Of a stretch of DNA of 40,572 nt, positions 30,826 to 39,563 are shown in pieces. Made by a program: the position numbers and the translations under genes. Source of the DNA: Chloroflexota bacterium. Its GTDB lineage: Bacteria > Chloroflexota > Anaerolineae > UBA4142. The stretch covers positions 1 through 40,572 of the forward strand of contig JACRMI010000161.1 of NCBI GenBank assembly GCA_016215025.1. The letters are read 5' to 3'. A model generated the notes under the pieces. It saw only the letters and a program-made list of their open reading frames with translations, did no database searches and had not been told where the DNA came from. The stretch's first letter is position 1, and every line of letters starts with the position of its first letter.

Positions 30826-32406
30826 ATGAAACATATCACACGTGAGCGAATACTTGTCGCCATTATCGCCTTTATCTTGCTTGCCGGGGTGACCGGGCGA
30901 TTGCCGGTTGCGCGTGCTGAACCGACTCGCGCCCAACTCGACAATGCGATGCAGGCGACGATGAAGATTTATGTGCTCGACACAGCTTTCAAAGTGATTG
31001 GCGGCTGTTCTGGAACCGTGATCGATCCCGCGGGCTATGTGCTGACCAATTTCCACTGCGTTGGTACGACGACTGGGCAGGCGCGCTCTGATCCCAAATT
31101 GAAAGCCGGCACATTCAAGAATCCCCAGGGTTTTGTCGCGCTCGGTCCAACCGTCGATCCGCGCAAGGCGCCCAAGGCGACGTACTATGCGCGCTATATC
31201 GCGGGCAACCATGATCTGGATGTTGCTGTGCTCAAGATCACCAGCATGGTGAACAAGGGACAAGCGCTGCCCAAGCCGCTGCCGCTCGTCCCCATCGTGC
31301 GCGCCGACTCGGATCAGGTGCAAATTGGCGATTACGTCGCGGCGATCGGCTATCCGGGGGTTGGCGGTGAGACTGTCACTTTTACCGATGGCAAGATTAG
31401 TGGTTTTGACGATCTGAACGCAGACGGGATGCCGGATTCGCTCAAGGTCACAGCGAGCATCAACGGCGGCAACAGCGGCGGTCTTGCGATCAATGAGGAG
31501 GGCGATCAAATTGGCATTCCGACGTGGAGCTTGTCTTCCGCGCAAAAAGTTGAAAAGCTCGACCGGATCGTGATGATCAACGTTGCGGAACCGTACATTC
31601 AAAAAGCGCTTCAAATCGGCAGCGCAATCTCGAACGAACCGCCATCGTCCGGTCCGATTCCGCCGAGCGGTCCCAGCACTGTGCCTTCGTCGGGCGGCAA
31701 ACTCGGCAAGATCCAATTTGGCACCGATTTCAAGAACAACCAACTCGTCAGCCCGGGCGCGACTCTCCCATCGGGCATCAAGAAACTTGTCGGCTTGTTC
31801 GATTTCAATGGCATGAAAGATGGAACGGATTGGGGTTTTGTCTGGTCTATCGATGGGCAAGCTGTAACAGGCAAATCGACTGGCACGACGTGGAAGTCCG
31901 GCGAAAGCGGCTCTTACTATGTGTGGCTAACCAATGGAGACAAGGCACTACCCGATGGGGCGTTCAAATTGAGTCTATACGTCAACGGCGCACTCGTTGC
32001 GGAAGGGACGGCAACCATCGGGACCCCGCAGACGACTCCACCCAAACCCCAGACGCCTGTCCCGACGAACACGGGCGTCACGCTGCGCGGTCAGGTGCTC
32101 GATGCGGACACGCAGCGTGGAATCGAAGCTGCCCTCTTGATCATTCTGCAACCTGGCGTTTCGATTTCGGAATTCGTCTCGACGCTAAACGATGGCGGCG
32201 ACATCGAGGCGCTCGTCGCCGCGTCGGCGGAAACCGATGCCGATGGGAATTACATCACCGCGCCGCCCCTCGCGCGCGGACAAAAATACAGCGTCATCGT
32301 CGGTGCAGAAGACTATGAGCGCCGGGAGTTTGAGAACGGACTGGAGATAACGACCAAGCACTCGAACGTTATCACGATGGACCCCGTCACCCTCCAGCAG
32401 CGATAG
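30826..32406 (+). CDS. Secreted trypsin-like serine protease with C-terminal carboxypeptidase-regulatory-like domain
   Basis: 526 residues from ATG 30826 (CGGAGA upstream). A signal peptide covers about 1-31 (ILVAIIAFILLAGVTGRLPVARA). The trypsin fold (about 40-250) has the triad H77 (TNFHCVG), D132 (DLDVAVLKI) and S217 (NGGNSGGLAI), as in HtrA-type S1C peptidases, but no PDZ domain follows. Instead there is a Pro/Ser linker (about 270-290), a beta-sandwich-like region (IKKLVGLFDFNGMKDGTDWG) and a final carboxypeptidase-regulatory-like domain (VTLRGQVLDADTQRGIEAAL ... NVITMDPVTL). Exported; substrate unknown. It follows the PrsW-like gene on the same strand and could be its partner. Confidence 0.88.
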   Translation: MKHITRERILVAIIAFILLAGVTGRLPVARAEPTRAQLDNAMQATMKIYVLDTAFKVIGGCSGTVIDPAGYVLTNFHCVGTTTGQARSDPKLKAGTFKNPQGFVALGPTVDPRKAPKATYYARYIAGNHDLDVAVLKITSMVNKGQALPKPLPLVPIVRADSDQVQIGDYVAAIGYPGVGGETVTFTDGKISGFDDLNADGMPDSLKVTASINGGNSGGLAINEEGDQIGIPTWSLSSAQKVEKLDRIVMINVAEPYIQKALQIGSAISNEPPSSGPIPPSGPSTVPSSGGKLGKIQFGTDFKNNQLVSPGATLPSGIKKLVGLFDFNGMKDGTDWGFVWSIDGQAVTGKSTGTTWKSGESGSYYVWLTNGDKALPDGAFKLSLYVNGALVAEGTATIGTPQTTPPKPQTPVPTNTGVTLRGQVLDADTQRGIEAALLIILQPGVSISEFVSTLNDGGDIEALVAASAETDADGNYITAPPLARGQKYSVIVGAEDYERREFENGLEITTKHSNVITMDPVTLQQR

Positions 32407-32541
32407 CCACAACCAGTGACGATTAAGAATCGCGGCAACGGCTACGCAAGACGCCCTTGGCTCATCAGCGTGAACTCGGGACGGATTTGCGGACTGGTTT
32501 GCCGCGAATTTTTATCTTGTGAAGCACCCGCCCGCCCGATG

Positions 32542-32570
32542 TTGTCGCAGTGCCTTTGTTGTGCTAGAAT
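32542..32570 (+). promoter_or_regulatory. Promoter of the lipoprotein gene
   Basis: TTGTCG (32542-32547), 17-bp spacer, TAGAAT (32565-32570), about 34 bp before the ATG. Upstream, GCGGCAA (32433) and TTGCCGC (32499) could form a long-range hairpin with AATTTTTATC that may terminate the protease gene. The gap 32407-32541 holds nothing else. Confidence 0.5.
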
Positions 32571-32603
32571 GGATTTGAATCGGTCATGTATTGAAGGAGC
32601 AGT

Positions 32604-33287
32604 ATGAATCATTTTTCTCGCTCGCTCGCTATCATCGTTTCGATTTTTCCAATTTTCGCCTTACTCGGTTGTGCCAATTTGCCATTTGTCTCCTCCAAGA
32701 CGCCGGTGCCATCCGACACACTCGAGTACAACGCGCCGGTATCTTTGTCAGTCAAGACAGGTACATTGCTCCCAGGTACGTCGATTTCATACAGCGGCAA
32801 ATCGGCGACGGGTGCGGCGAACGTGCTCCTGGCGGGCTTGGTGGCTCCTAAACAAGTCGGCGACACGGTCGATTGGGAAGGCGTGCCTGCGCCAAACGTC
32901 AAGGTTCGGCTGAACACACGCGTTGCGACATTCGACGACAAATCGGTTACGCTCGTCGGCACAGGGCACGTTCAAGTCGCGGGTGTCAAGGTTCAAGCCG
33001 GCGGTACGCCTGGGACAGCAACATTGGAATTCAATTCACCTGTGACGTATTCGCTCAAAAAGGATGAAATGATTCCTGGCACTCTCGTCACCTACGCTGG
33101 CTCGACCGCGAACGGCGCGCAATTCCTGGGATTAGAAGGTTATCCCTATCGCAAGCAGCTTGACTCGCTCCAGTACGTCGGTCGCTTGAATCCCAAAGTG
33201 TATCTCAAATTCGATCTGCGCCTGGTCAGCTTCACCGAAACCGGCGCGGTCGTTGGCGGCACCGTCAACATTCGAATCGAACAGTGA
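32604..33287 (+). CDS. Lipoprotein with two tandem beta-rich repeats
   Basis: 227 residues. The signal ends in the lipobox FALLGC (lipid-attached Cys23), so it is anchored outside the cytoplasmic membrane. The mature part is a duplication: LEYNAPVSLSVKTGTLLPGT-SISYSG ... VRLNTRVATFDDKSVTLVGT (about 40-125) matches LEFNSPVTYSLKKDEMIPGT-LVTYAG ... LKFDLRLVSFTETGAVVGGT (about 137-222). Each half looks like a small beta-barrel or sandwich of about 85 residues. I do not recognise the family. GGAGC lies before the ATG at 32604. A palindromic element follows the stop. Confidence 0.85.
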   Translation: MNHFSRSLAIIVSIFPIFALLGCANLPFVSSKTPVPSDTLEYNAPVSLSVKTGTLLPGTSISYSGKSATGAANVLLAGLVAPKQVGDTVDWEGVPAPNVKVRLNTRVATFDDKSVTLVGTGHVQVAGVKVQAGGTPGTATLEFNSPVTYSLKKDEMIPGTLVTYAGSTANGAQFLGLEGYPYRKQLDSLQYVGRLNPKVYLKFDLRLVSFTETGAVVGGTVNIRIEQ

Positions 33288-33290
33288 ATC

Positions 33291-33386
33291 AGACCCTAAA
33301 GGTTTTCTTCGCCTCACTTTTACATTGGCAGGGAAAGATACGTTGGTTGACAAAATCTTGGTCAACGCAAGAAACCTTTAGGGTCT
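33291..33386. repeat. GACCCTAAAGGTTT palindromic element (about 96 bp)
   Basis: AGACCCTAAAGGTTT (33291-33305) and AAACCTTTAGGGTCT (33372-33386) are perfect 15-bp inverted ends; inside, CGTTGGTTGAC faces GGTCAACG. It has the size and ends of a MITE-like element, sits in an intergenic gap and carries no ORF. The HD gene starts 17 bp later. Confidence 0.75.
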
Positions 33387-33402
33387 CAAGCAGAAGGAAC
33401 TC

Positions 33403-34242
33403 ATGCCTGACATCGAACCAAACGAATCGAAACTCATTGACGAGGCGCTGGCTGCGCCTGATCAACATATTGCGATTCGTCTCCCCGCGCGCCATAATCC
33501 GATTTTGAAACAACTGGTTGAACGCGTGAACGCCGATGAACAATTGTATGCGTTGTGGACGGCGATGAACGTGAATGCGGTTACGCGTTTGAACATGAGC
33601 GATCATGGTCCTGTGCATTTCCAAATCGTGTCGAACATCGCGCTCAAGTTGCTGCGCCAACTCGTCGAAGCCGGAGTTGTACCAAGCATCGTGCGCGATC
33701 ACAACATGACGAACAACGATGCCGAAGTGGTTGTCGTTCTCGGCGCGTTACTGCACGACCTCGGCATGTCGATTCATCGAATCGATCATGAGCAGTACAG
33801 CCTGTTCGTCGCGATGCCCAAGATCGATGAGTTGCTCAATGGACTCTATGCGACTCATGCACGCACGATCGTACGCTCCGAGACTTTGCACGCGATCATC
33901 GCGCATCGCAGCAACGGCAGACCGATGACGGTCGAAGCGGGCGTGGTACGCGTTGCCGATGCGCTCGATATGACGAAAGGGCGCTCGCGCATTCCGTTCG
34001 AAGCGGGGCAGGTGAATATTCATTCGCTGTCCGCCGCCGCCATCGAAAAAGTCGAAATAACCAAAGGGCAGGACAAACCGATTCATATTACAGTAGTGAT
34101 GAGCAATTCAGCGGGCATTTTTCAACTCGACGATTTGCTTAAAGAAAAATTGCACGGCTCGGGCTTGGAAAAATACGTCGAAGTGGAAGCGACGATTGAA
34201 GGCGAGACCGAAAAAAAGTTGGTGACGGTTTTTCGGTTGTAG
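33403..34242 (+). CDS. HD-domain phosphohydrolase-like protein
   Basis: 279 residues, soluble. The HD superfamily signature is present: H68/H72 (SDHGPVHFQ), the HD pair H118-D119 (ALLHDLGMSIHR), and a later D in VADALDMTKGRSR. HD enzymes are metal-dependent phosphohydrolases acting on nucleotides or cyclic dinucleotides. The order DHxxxH ... HD ... HRxxxD resembles the small YedJ/RelA-like HD group, but no substrate can be named. The last about 80 residues (IHSLSAAAIEKVEI ... VEATIEGETEKKLVTVFRL) form a separate beta-rich domain. AGAAGGAA is the ribosome site. A Uma2 gene starts 12 bp after the stop. Confidence 0.85.
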   Translation: MPDIEPNESKLIDEALAAPDQHIAIRLPARHNPILKQLVERVNADEQLYALWTAMNVNAVTRLNMSDHGPVHFQIVSNIALKLLRQLVEAGVVPSIVRDHNMTNNDAEVVVVLGALLHDLGMSIHRIDHEQYSLFVAMPKIDELLNGLYATHARTIVRSETLHAIIAHRSNGRPMTVEAGVVRVADALDMTKGRSRIPFEAGQVNIHSLSAAAIEKVEITKGQDKPIHITVVMSNSAGIFQLDDLLKEKLHGSGLEKYVEVEATIEGETEKKLVTVFRL

Positions 34243-34253
34243 TGGAGGAATTT

Positions 34254-34823
34254 ATGGATGTGCGAACGAGGGCAATTCAAAAGTTTACATCGCCTATGAC
34301 TTATGAGCCATACCGCGCGCTACCGGAAGACGGCAATCGTTATCAAGTCATCGAAGGAGAATTGCACATGATCGGTGCGCCCCGCGTTAATCACCAACGC
34401 ATTTTGCACAAGTTAGTTACAATCTTGGACAAGTACATTGCTGAGGGCGATTGGGGCGAACTTTTCATTGCACCCATCGAGGTTTATTTAGACGAGCATA
34501 ACTTTCTTCTGCCAGATTTAGTTTGTGTTGCCAAGGCGCGGTTGGATATTGTCCAAGACAAGGGCATCGTCGGTGCGCCCGATCTAGTCATCGAAGTTCT
34601 TTCGCCAAGCACGGTACGCGTCGACCGTGTTCTGAAGATGAACACCTATGCGCGGCATCAAGTGCCGCACTATTGGATCGTCGATCCAGCCGCGCAAACG
34701 TTGGAAGCGTTCGAGTGGGAAAACGGCGCATATCGTTTGATTGCCGCGCACGCCGAAGCGGAAGATTTTCAACCGGCTTTATTTTCGGAATTGACTATTC
34801 ACTTGGCAGAGTTGTGGAAATAA
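34254..34823 (+). CDS. Uma2-family endonuclease-like protein
   Basis: 189 residues from ATG 34254 (GGAGG 5 nt upstream). Uma2 (DUF820) proteins have a PD-(D/E)xK restriction-endonuclease fold; most occur in many copies in cyanobacteria and Chloroflexota, without a known role. Typical blocks: YRALPEDGNRYQVIEGELHMI, PIEVYLDEHNFLLPDLVCV (metal-binding Asp in PDL), GAPDLVIEVLSPST (E-x-L core) and YARHQVPHYWIVDP. The ribosome site overlaps the stop of the HD gene, so the two are probably co-translated. A new promoter follows. Confidence 0.92.
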   Translation: MDVRTRAIQKFTSPMTYEPYRALPEDGNRYQVIEGELHMIGAPRVNHQRILHKLVTILDKYIAEGDWGELFIAPIEVYLDEHNFLLPDLVCVAKARLDIVQDKGIVGAPDLVIEVLSPSTVRVDRVLKMNTYARHQVPHYWIVDPAAQTLEAFEWENGAYRLIAAHAEAEDFQPALFSELTIHLAELWK

Positions 34824-34850
34824 ATCGCAATCGCTGGGATTCTCGTCCCA

Positions 34851-34879
34851 TTGTTTCAAATCTCGAATCGGCGTATACT
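34851..34879 (+). promoter_or_regulatory. Promoter of the ABC exporter operon
   Basis: TTGTTT (34851-34856), 17-bp spacer, TATACT (34874-34879). The likely start at about 34886 leaves only about 10 nt before the GTG, so the message would be almost leaderless. Confidence 0.6.
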
Positions 34880-34896
34880 CGCGTCATGGGTGTTGA

Positions 34897-35856
34897 GTGG
34901 TACCTCTAATTGAAGCAGTTAACCTGACTAAACAATTCGATAGCTTGACCGCGGTGGATGGTCTCACGTTCAACGTGAACGAAGGCGAAATCCTCGCGCT
35001 ATTGGGTCCGAACGGGGCTGGCAAGACCACGACCGTTCGGATGCTTTCTTCTATCCTCAAGCCGACCTCGGGTTATGCGCGCATTGCTGGATACGATGTG
35101 GCGCAAGACCCGCGCACGGTTCGACACATCATCGGTCACCTCACCGAATTTCCGGGTTTGTATCTGCGAATGCGCCCGCTCGAATACCTAGACTTTTTCG
35201 GCGAATTGCAGCACATGTCACGCGCGGACACCCGCCGGCGTGCCGAAGAATTGATGAAGCATTTCGAAATTTGGGACGCGCGGGAACGGCGTCTCGGCGA
35301 ATATTCCAAGGGCATGCGCCAAAAGATGGCGCTCATTCGCGCAATGCTCCACAATCCGCGCGTGCTCTTTCTCGACGAGCCGACCTCGGCGATGGACCCG
35401 CACAGCGCCAAGCAAGTGCGCGATGCGATTGCGTCACTGCGCGGCAGCGGGCATACAATCATTCTCTGCACGCACAATTTATCCGAAGCCGAAACGCTCG
35501 CCGATAACATCACAATCATTCGCCGCGGCAAGCTCATCGCGTACGGCACGCCGATAGAACTCAAGCAGGAATTTTTGGGATTGCCGCTGTGGCAAGTCCA
35601 ATTGACCAAACCACTCACGCAACCCTGGCCCTCACTGAATGGCAACTTGCAGATCGAATCACAAGACGGATTGACATCGACTTTTCGCACGAATTGTCCC
35701 GAAACGGCGAACCCAATGCTCTTGAATCGATTGCACGAAATCGGCGCGGATGTGTTGGCGTTGCGCGAACTCCCGCGCAGTTTGGAAGAGGTATATCTCA
35801 AATTGGTCGAAGATTCAAGTCTCACGCCTCCGGTCACAACGGACAAACACCTATGA
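34897..35856 (+). CDS. ABC transporter ATP-binding protein (CcmA/NatA type)
   Basis: 319 residues, GTG start at 34897 without a clear ribosome site. Walker A GPNGAGKT (37-44), a signature YSKGMRQKMAL (the YSKGM variant common in Nat-type exporters), Walker B VLFLDEPTSAMD and the switch His in LCTHNLSEAETLADNI. The C-terminal about 90 residues (PLWQVQLTKPL ... RSLEEVYLKLVED) are the usual DUF4162-like tail. It powers an exporter with the permease 36 bp downstream. An ATG at 34886 is in another frame and gives only seven codons. Substrate unknown. Confidence 0.93.
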   Translation: MVPLIEAVNLTKQFDSLTAVDGLTFNVNEGEILALLGPNGAGKTTTVRMLSSILKPTSGYARIAGYDVAQDPRTVRHIIGHLTEFPGLYLRMRPLEYLDFFGELQHMSRADTRRRAEELMKHFEIWDARERRLGEYSKGMRQKMALIRAMLHNPRVLFLDEPTSAMDPHSAKQVRDAIASLRGSGHTIILCTHNLSEAETLADNITIIRRGKLIAYGTPIELKQEFLGLPLWQVQLTKPLTQPWPSLNGNLQIESQDGLTSTFRTNCPETANPMLLNRLHEIGADVLALRELPRSLEEVYLKLVEDSSLTPPVTTDKHL

Positions 35857-35892
35857 TTGATGACCTGCATCTTGTAACAGGCGACGTGTGAC

Positions 35893-37311
35893 ATGTTTTC
35901 CGATGCCTTAATCATCACGCGCCGCGAGATTCGCGATTCGATTCGCGATTGGCGCATCATGGCTCCGATTCTGATCCTCACGTTGATCTTCCCCTGGATC
36001 ATGAATGTCTCCACGCGCTTTGCGATCAACTTTGTCGAAGAGTACAACGCGACGATTATTTCTTTGCGCTTGGTTCCGTTTGCCGTGATGATCGTCGGTT
36101 TTTTCCCGATTTCGTTCTCACTCATCATCGCGCTGGAAACTTTCGTCGGCGAAAAAGAGCGCAGCAGTTTGGAGCCGCTGCTCGACACGCCGATTTCGGA
36201 TGAAGCGTTGTACTTTGGCAAGCTGCTCGCCGCGATGCTGCTGCCTTTGTTCGCCAGTTATCTGGGTGTGGCAACGTATTTGACCGGGCTGTATCTTTCC
36301 ACGCAATTTATCCCAGAATTGATTGTTCTGGTCCAGATCATGATTATGACGACGATGGAAGCGATCGTAATGGTGTCGGGCGCGGTCGTCGTGTCCAGTC
36401 ATACGACGAGTGTGCGCGCGGCGAACTTGCTCGCGTCGTTCATCATCATCCCCATGGCGTTTCTGTTGCAAGGCGAAACGGCGCTTTTATTTTGGGGACA
36501 GTACGACGTGATGTGGTACATCCTCGCCGCGCTTTTCATCGCCGATGTGCTGTTGATTCGCACGGGTATTCGGACGTTTAATCGCGAAGAAATCTTGGCA
36601 CGCGAAATCGATCAGCTTAACCTGGGTTCGATGTTTCGTGCGTTCCGCAAGTATTTGATCGGCGACGGATTTTCGTTGTTGCGCGTTTATCGCGAGGATG
36701 TACCGCGCCTCCTGCGCGAAAACCGCTTGCCGATTGTGATGACGCTTCTGGTCGTGCTGGGTGGCATAGCGCTCGGTTGGCTCATCGCCCTGCGATTTCC
36801 TTTGCCAGCGGGCGTGATTCCGCTTCAGGTCGATTTAAAAACTTTTACGTCTCAAGCGGCGACGCCCGGTTATAATTTTCTACCCGGCATCGATACAGTC
36901 TCAATTTTTTCGAACAACGTCCGGTCGCTGTTACTCGCTTCGCTCCTGGGTCTCTTTTCGTTTGGTAGTCTCGCGCTCATCTTGCTGCTTGCGCCGATGG
37001 CCATTGTCGGCGTGTTTGCCGGCGAGATGAGTTTTCTGGGTTCCGACCCGCTCACGTTTTTCACCGCGTTTATTTTGCCGCATGGGATTTTTGAATTGCC
37101 TGCCGCGATCATCGCCACGGCGTTTGCCTTGCGCCTGGGTGCATCGATCATTGCGCCGCCGGCGGGTGTGACGGCGGGGCAGAATCTCTTGCGCGCGCTT
37201 GCAGACTTGGTCAAGATTTTTATCTTTGTCGTTTTGCCGCTGCTTTTGGCGGCGGCTTGGATCGAGGCGAACATTACGCCGCAAATCGTAATCTGGTTTT
37301 ACGGGAGGTAG
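35893..37311 (+). CDS. ABC-2-type transporter permease
   Basis: 472 residues with two membrane blocks: about six segments in residues 20-235 (for example ILILTLIFPWIMNVSTRFAI) and about five at 285-470 (LPIVMTLLVVLGGIALGWLI, SLALILLLAPMAIVGVFAGE). Between them is a charged cytoplasmic stretch (RTFNREEILAREIDQLNLGS). The second block resembles stage II sporulation protein M-like (SpoIIM/DUF95) proteins, with NNVRSLLLASLLGLFSFGSL and FTAFILPHGIFELPAAIIA, so the gene seems to be a fusion of an ABC-2 permease and a SpoIIM-type domain. It pairs with the ATPase upstream. The MBL gene starts 2 bp after the stop. Confidence 0.88.
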   Translation: MFSDALIITRREIRDSIRDWRIMAPILILTLIFPWIMNVSTRFAINFVEEYNATIISLRLVPFAVMIVGFFPISFSLIIALETFVGEKERSSLEPLLDTPISDEALYFGKLLAAMLLPLFASYLGVATYLTGLYLSTQFIPELIVLVQIMIMTTMEAIVMVSGAVVVSSHTTSVRAANLLASFIIIPMAFLLQGETALLFWGQYDVMWYILAALFIADVLLIRTGIRTFNREEILAREIDQLNLGSMFRAFRKYLIGDGFSLLRVYREDVPRLLRENRLPIVMTLLVVLGGIALGWLIALRFPLPAGVIPLQVDLKTFTSQAATPGYNFLPGIDTVSIFSNNVRSLLLASLLGLFSFGSLALILLLAPMAIVGVFAGEMSFLGSDPLTFFTAFILPHGIFELPAAIIATAFALRLGASIIAPPAGVTAGQNLLRALADLVKIFIFVVLPLLLAAAWIEANITPQIVIWFYGR

Positions 37312-37312
37312 A

Positions 37313-38080
37313 ATGTCCCAGGTCATCTTGCTGGGGACCGGTGCCGCGCTCAGCGACGAGCATCGCGAACATACGTTTATGGTGGTCACTGGCGCGAAGG
37401 GTTCTATCTTGATCGATTGCGGCGGCGCGCCGATTGCGCGTCTCATCACCGCGAAGGTTTCGCTCGACAGCATCGATCATTTGATATTGACGCATCATCA
37501 TCCCGATCACATTTATGGCTTGTCGGTATTTTTGCTCGACCTGTGGCTGGCGGGGCGCAAGAAAACGTTGCATATTCACGGTCTCGCCGAGACGTTGCGC
37601 GCCGCGCGTGCCATGATGCACGCGTTCGAATGGGAACGCTGGCTCCAATTCGGTTTCTTCCCGGTCGAGTTTCATCGCATTTCTAAAAAGAGCCGTCTGC
37701 CGATTTTTGAAACGTCTGATTTTTCGGTGACGACGACCATGACCAAACATTTGTTGCCGACGGTTGCGACACGGATTTTGTCGAAATCGTCTGGCAAGGT
37801 TATTGTTTATTCCAGCGATACCGAAATGTACGAGCCGGTGGCGGAGCTGGCGCAAGGTGCAGATATTCTTTTTCACGAATCGACTTCGCTAATCGAATCG
37901 CACTTGGGGCATTCGAGTGCGTTGCAGGCGGGTATCCAAGCGCAGTGCGCGGATGTAAGGAAACTGGTGTTGGTGCATTTGCCGCCGCACGTCGATGCAA
38001 AAAAAGCTCATGCAGCAGCGAAAAAGAATTTCAAACGCCAAGTCGTCGTCGGCAAAGATTTTCAGCGGTTTGAGTTTTGA
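37313..38080 (+). CDS. MBL-fold metal-dependent hydrolase (RNase Z-like)
   Basis: 255 residues. Metallo-beta-lactamase fold with the metal site THHHPDH (60-66), DCGG (35-38), TTTMTKHLLPT (His ~144), VYSSDTE (Asp as bridging ligand) and FHESTSL (about 185). RNase Z/elaC-like enzymes have the same order, including SSDTE and a histidine at the end (VLVHLPPHVD). The Zn-binding exosite region of true RNase Z is missing, so a general phosphodiesterase or lactonase-like role is possible. GGAGG overlaps the end of the permease gene, 2 bp before the ATG. Confidence 0.9.
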   Translation: MSQVILLGTGAALSDEHREHTFMVVTGAKGSILIDCGGAPIARLITAKVSLDSIDHLILTHHHPDHIYGLSVFLLDLWLAGRKKTLHIHGLAETLRAARAMMHAFEWERWLQFGFFPVEFHRISKKSRLPIFETSDFSVTTTMTKHLLPTVATRILSKSSGKVIVYSSDTEMYEPVAELAQGADILFHESTSLIESHLGHSSALQAGIQAQCADVRKLVLVHLPPHVDAKKAHAAAKKNFKRQVVVGKDFQRFEF

Positions 38081-38140
38081 GTCTCCCACGAATCTCGCGA
38101 ACACCTGCCCTGACGGGCGGTGTCAGGGGCGACACGAATC

Positions 38141-38746
38141 ATGTCTTCTTCCTCCGATTCCTACTCTGCTCTTGAACGAAAATTTCTTTTGCCCGCGCGC
38201 AATCTTCTGCGCGCGGTTTATTTGCCGCTGGTCAAGCTGCTCGCCGCGCTGCACGTCTCGCCGAATATGGTTTCGTTCTCGCAGGTGATTCTGGCGGCGA
38301 TCATTGTGTGGCTCATGCCAACTGAGCCGCGCATTTGCTTTATTCTCTTTGTTGTCGCGATTGCGTTGGACGGTGTGGACGGCGCGCTCGCGCGTGCGAC
38401 CAATCGTGCCACCCAGTTCGGCGCGCTGTTCGATCAGTACTGCGACCACATCCGCGAAGTGGTGGTCGTGGCTGGGTTGGCATGGCACGGCGGGATGAAT
38501 CCATTCCTGGCTGGCATCTATGGCGTGACGTATCCTGGGTTCAATCTGACGCTTTATCTTTGCAATTTGTATCACGCGCCGCTGCCGTTCGCGATCAAGT
38601 CCTACCTCGTCGTTTACCCCGCGCTGTTTGTGTTCCTCTGGTTTGGTGTTAATATGCTGGATGTTGCCGCCGCGCTTTCAATCGCATTCATGGCGTTGGC
38701 GATTGCTGTGGGTCTGTGGCGTTTGTCGCGCGCGATGAATACATAA
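38141..38746 (+). CDS. CDP-alcohol phosphatidyltransferase
   Basis: 201 residues from ATG 38141. The family motif D(x)2DG(x)2AR(x)8G(x)3D(x)3D is complete: D77, D80-G81, A84-R85, G94, D98 and D102 (DGVDGALARA ... FGALFDQYCD). These enzymes move a phosphatidyl or similar group from a CDP-alcohol to an acceptor alcohol in phospholipid synthesis; the acceptor is not deducible. About six membrane segments. A GTG at 38120 would add 7 residues; neither has a convincing ribosome site. It closes the exporter/MBL gene row. Confidence 0.92.
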   Translation: MSSSSDSYSALERKFLLPARNLLRAVYLPLVKLLAALHVSPNMVSFSQVILAAIIVWLMPTEPRICFILFVVAIALDGVDGALARATNRATQFGALFDQYCDHIREVVVVAGLAWHGGMNPFLAGIYGVTYPGFNLTLYLCNLYHAPLPFAIKSYLVVYPALFVFLWFGVNMLDVAAALSIAFMALAIAVGLWRLSRAMNT

Positions 38747-38918
38747 CAAGGTTAAAAAATCTTTACCTTCTCCCGTGAGTTTTCCGTGAGTACTTGAAGT
38801 ATAATATCGGTGTAAACTCTTTGATTCTCCGCAATCTTCCCCGGTTTGATTCGTTTAATGGTTTCGTCATTTCAATCCTGTTCGGTTGTTGGTGCGCTAC
38901 TTTCTCAAGGAGAAACGA

Positions 38919-39557
38919 ATGACCGAAGCTATCCGCGTGTTGCTCGTCGATGATTGTCCGACCGTGCTTGCAGGGTTACGAAAGGTACTTGAATCACCAA
39001 CTGATGTCACCGTCTTGGCGGATGCTAACGACGGTGAAACCGCATTGGGCTTGATCGAATCCTTGCAGCCCGATGAGGTCTTGCTCGATTGCCAGATGCC
39101 AGGCATGTCAGGTACGCAAGTTGCGGCAACCCTGCAAAAAATGGGTACGACTACCAACGTTCTTGCCTTCTCTGTGCATTACGACGACGAGACTGTGCGT
39201 GGAATGTTGAATGCTGGCGCAATTGGCTATGTGTTAAAGGATGAACCGCCGGAAAGAATCATCCAGGCAGTTCGAGCGGTAGCGAGGGGTGAAAGTTGGT
39301 TTAGCCAAGGAGTTGCCAAACAAATAGCGACGTGGGTCAGCGTTGAACAATCCAATTCTCCAAAATTTACGGAGCGCGAATTGGATGTGTTGCGTTTGTT
39401 AGCGCAGGGAAAAAGCAACCAACAGATTGCGGCAGAACTGTGCATTACGGAACGGACATTGCGTCACCACCTGGGAAATATTTATGCGATACTTGGCGTG
39501 CATTCTGACCGCGAGGCGATGGTGTGGGCGATTAAACACAACCTGGGCAACCCATAA
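38919..39557 (+). CDS. NarL/FixJ-family response regulator (orphan)
   Basis: 212 residues from ATG 38919 (AAGGAG 6 nt upstream). Receiver domain (5-125) with acidic D11-D12, phospho-acceptor D57 (LLDCQMPGMSG), the conserved Ser/Thr position and Lys in YVLKDEPPERI. A LuxR-type helix-turn-helix follows (147-205: FTERELDVLRLLAQGKSNQQ and ITERTLRHHLGNIYAILGVH). No histidine kinase is next to it. The leader has TATAAT at 38800-38805 without a good -35. The 172-bp gap before it holds a weak AAGGTTAAA/TTTACCTT hairpin right after the lipid gene. It probably controls the secreted-protein gene downstream, and possibly itself. Confidence 0.93.
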   Translation: MTEAIRVLLVDDCPTVLAGLRKVLESPTDVTVLADANDGETALGLIESLQPDEVLLDCQMPGMSGTQVAATLQKMGTTTNVLAFSVHYDDETVRGMLNAGAIGYVLKDEPPERIIQAVRAVARGESWFSQGVAKQIATWVSVEQSNSPKFTERELDVLRLLAQGKSNQQIAAELCITERTLRHHLGNIYAILGVHSDREAMVWAIKHNLGNP

Positions 39558-39563
39558 CCTGAG

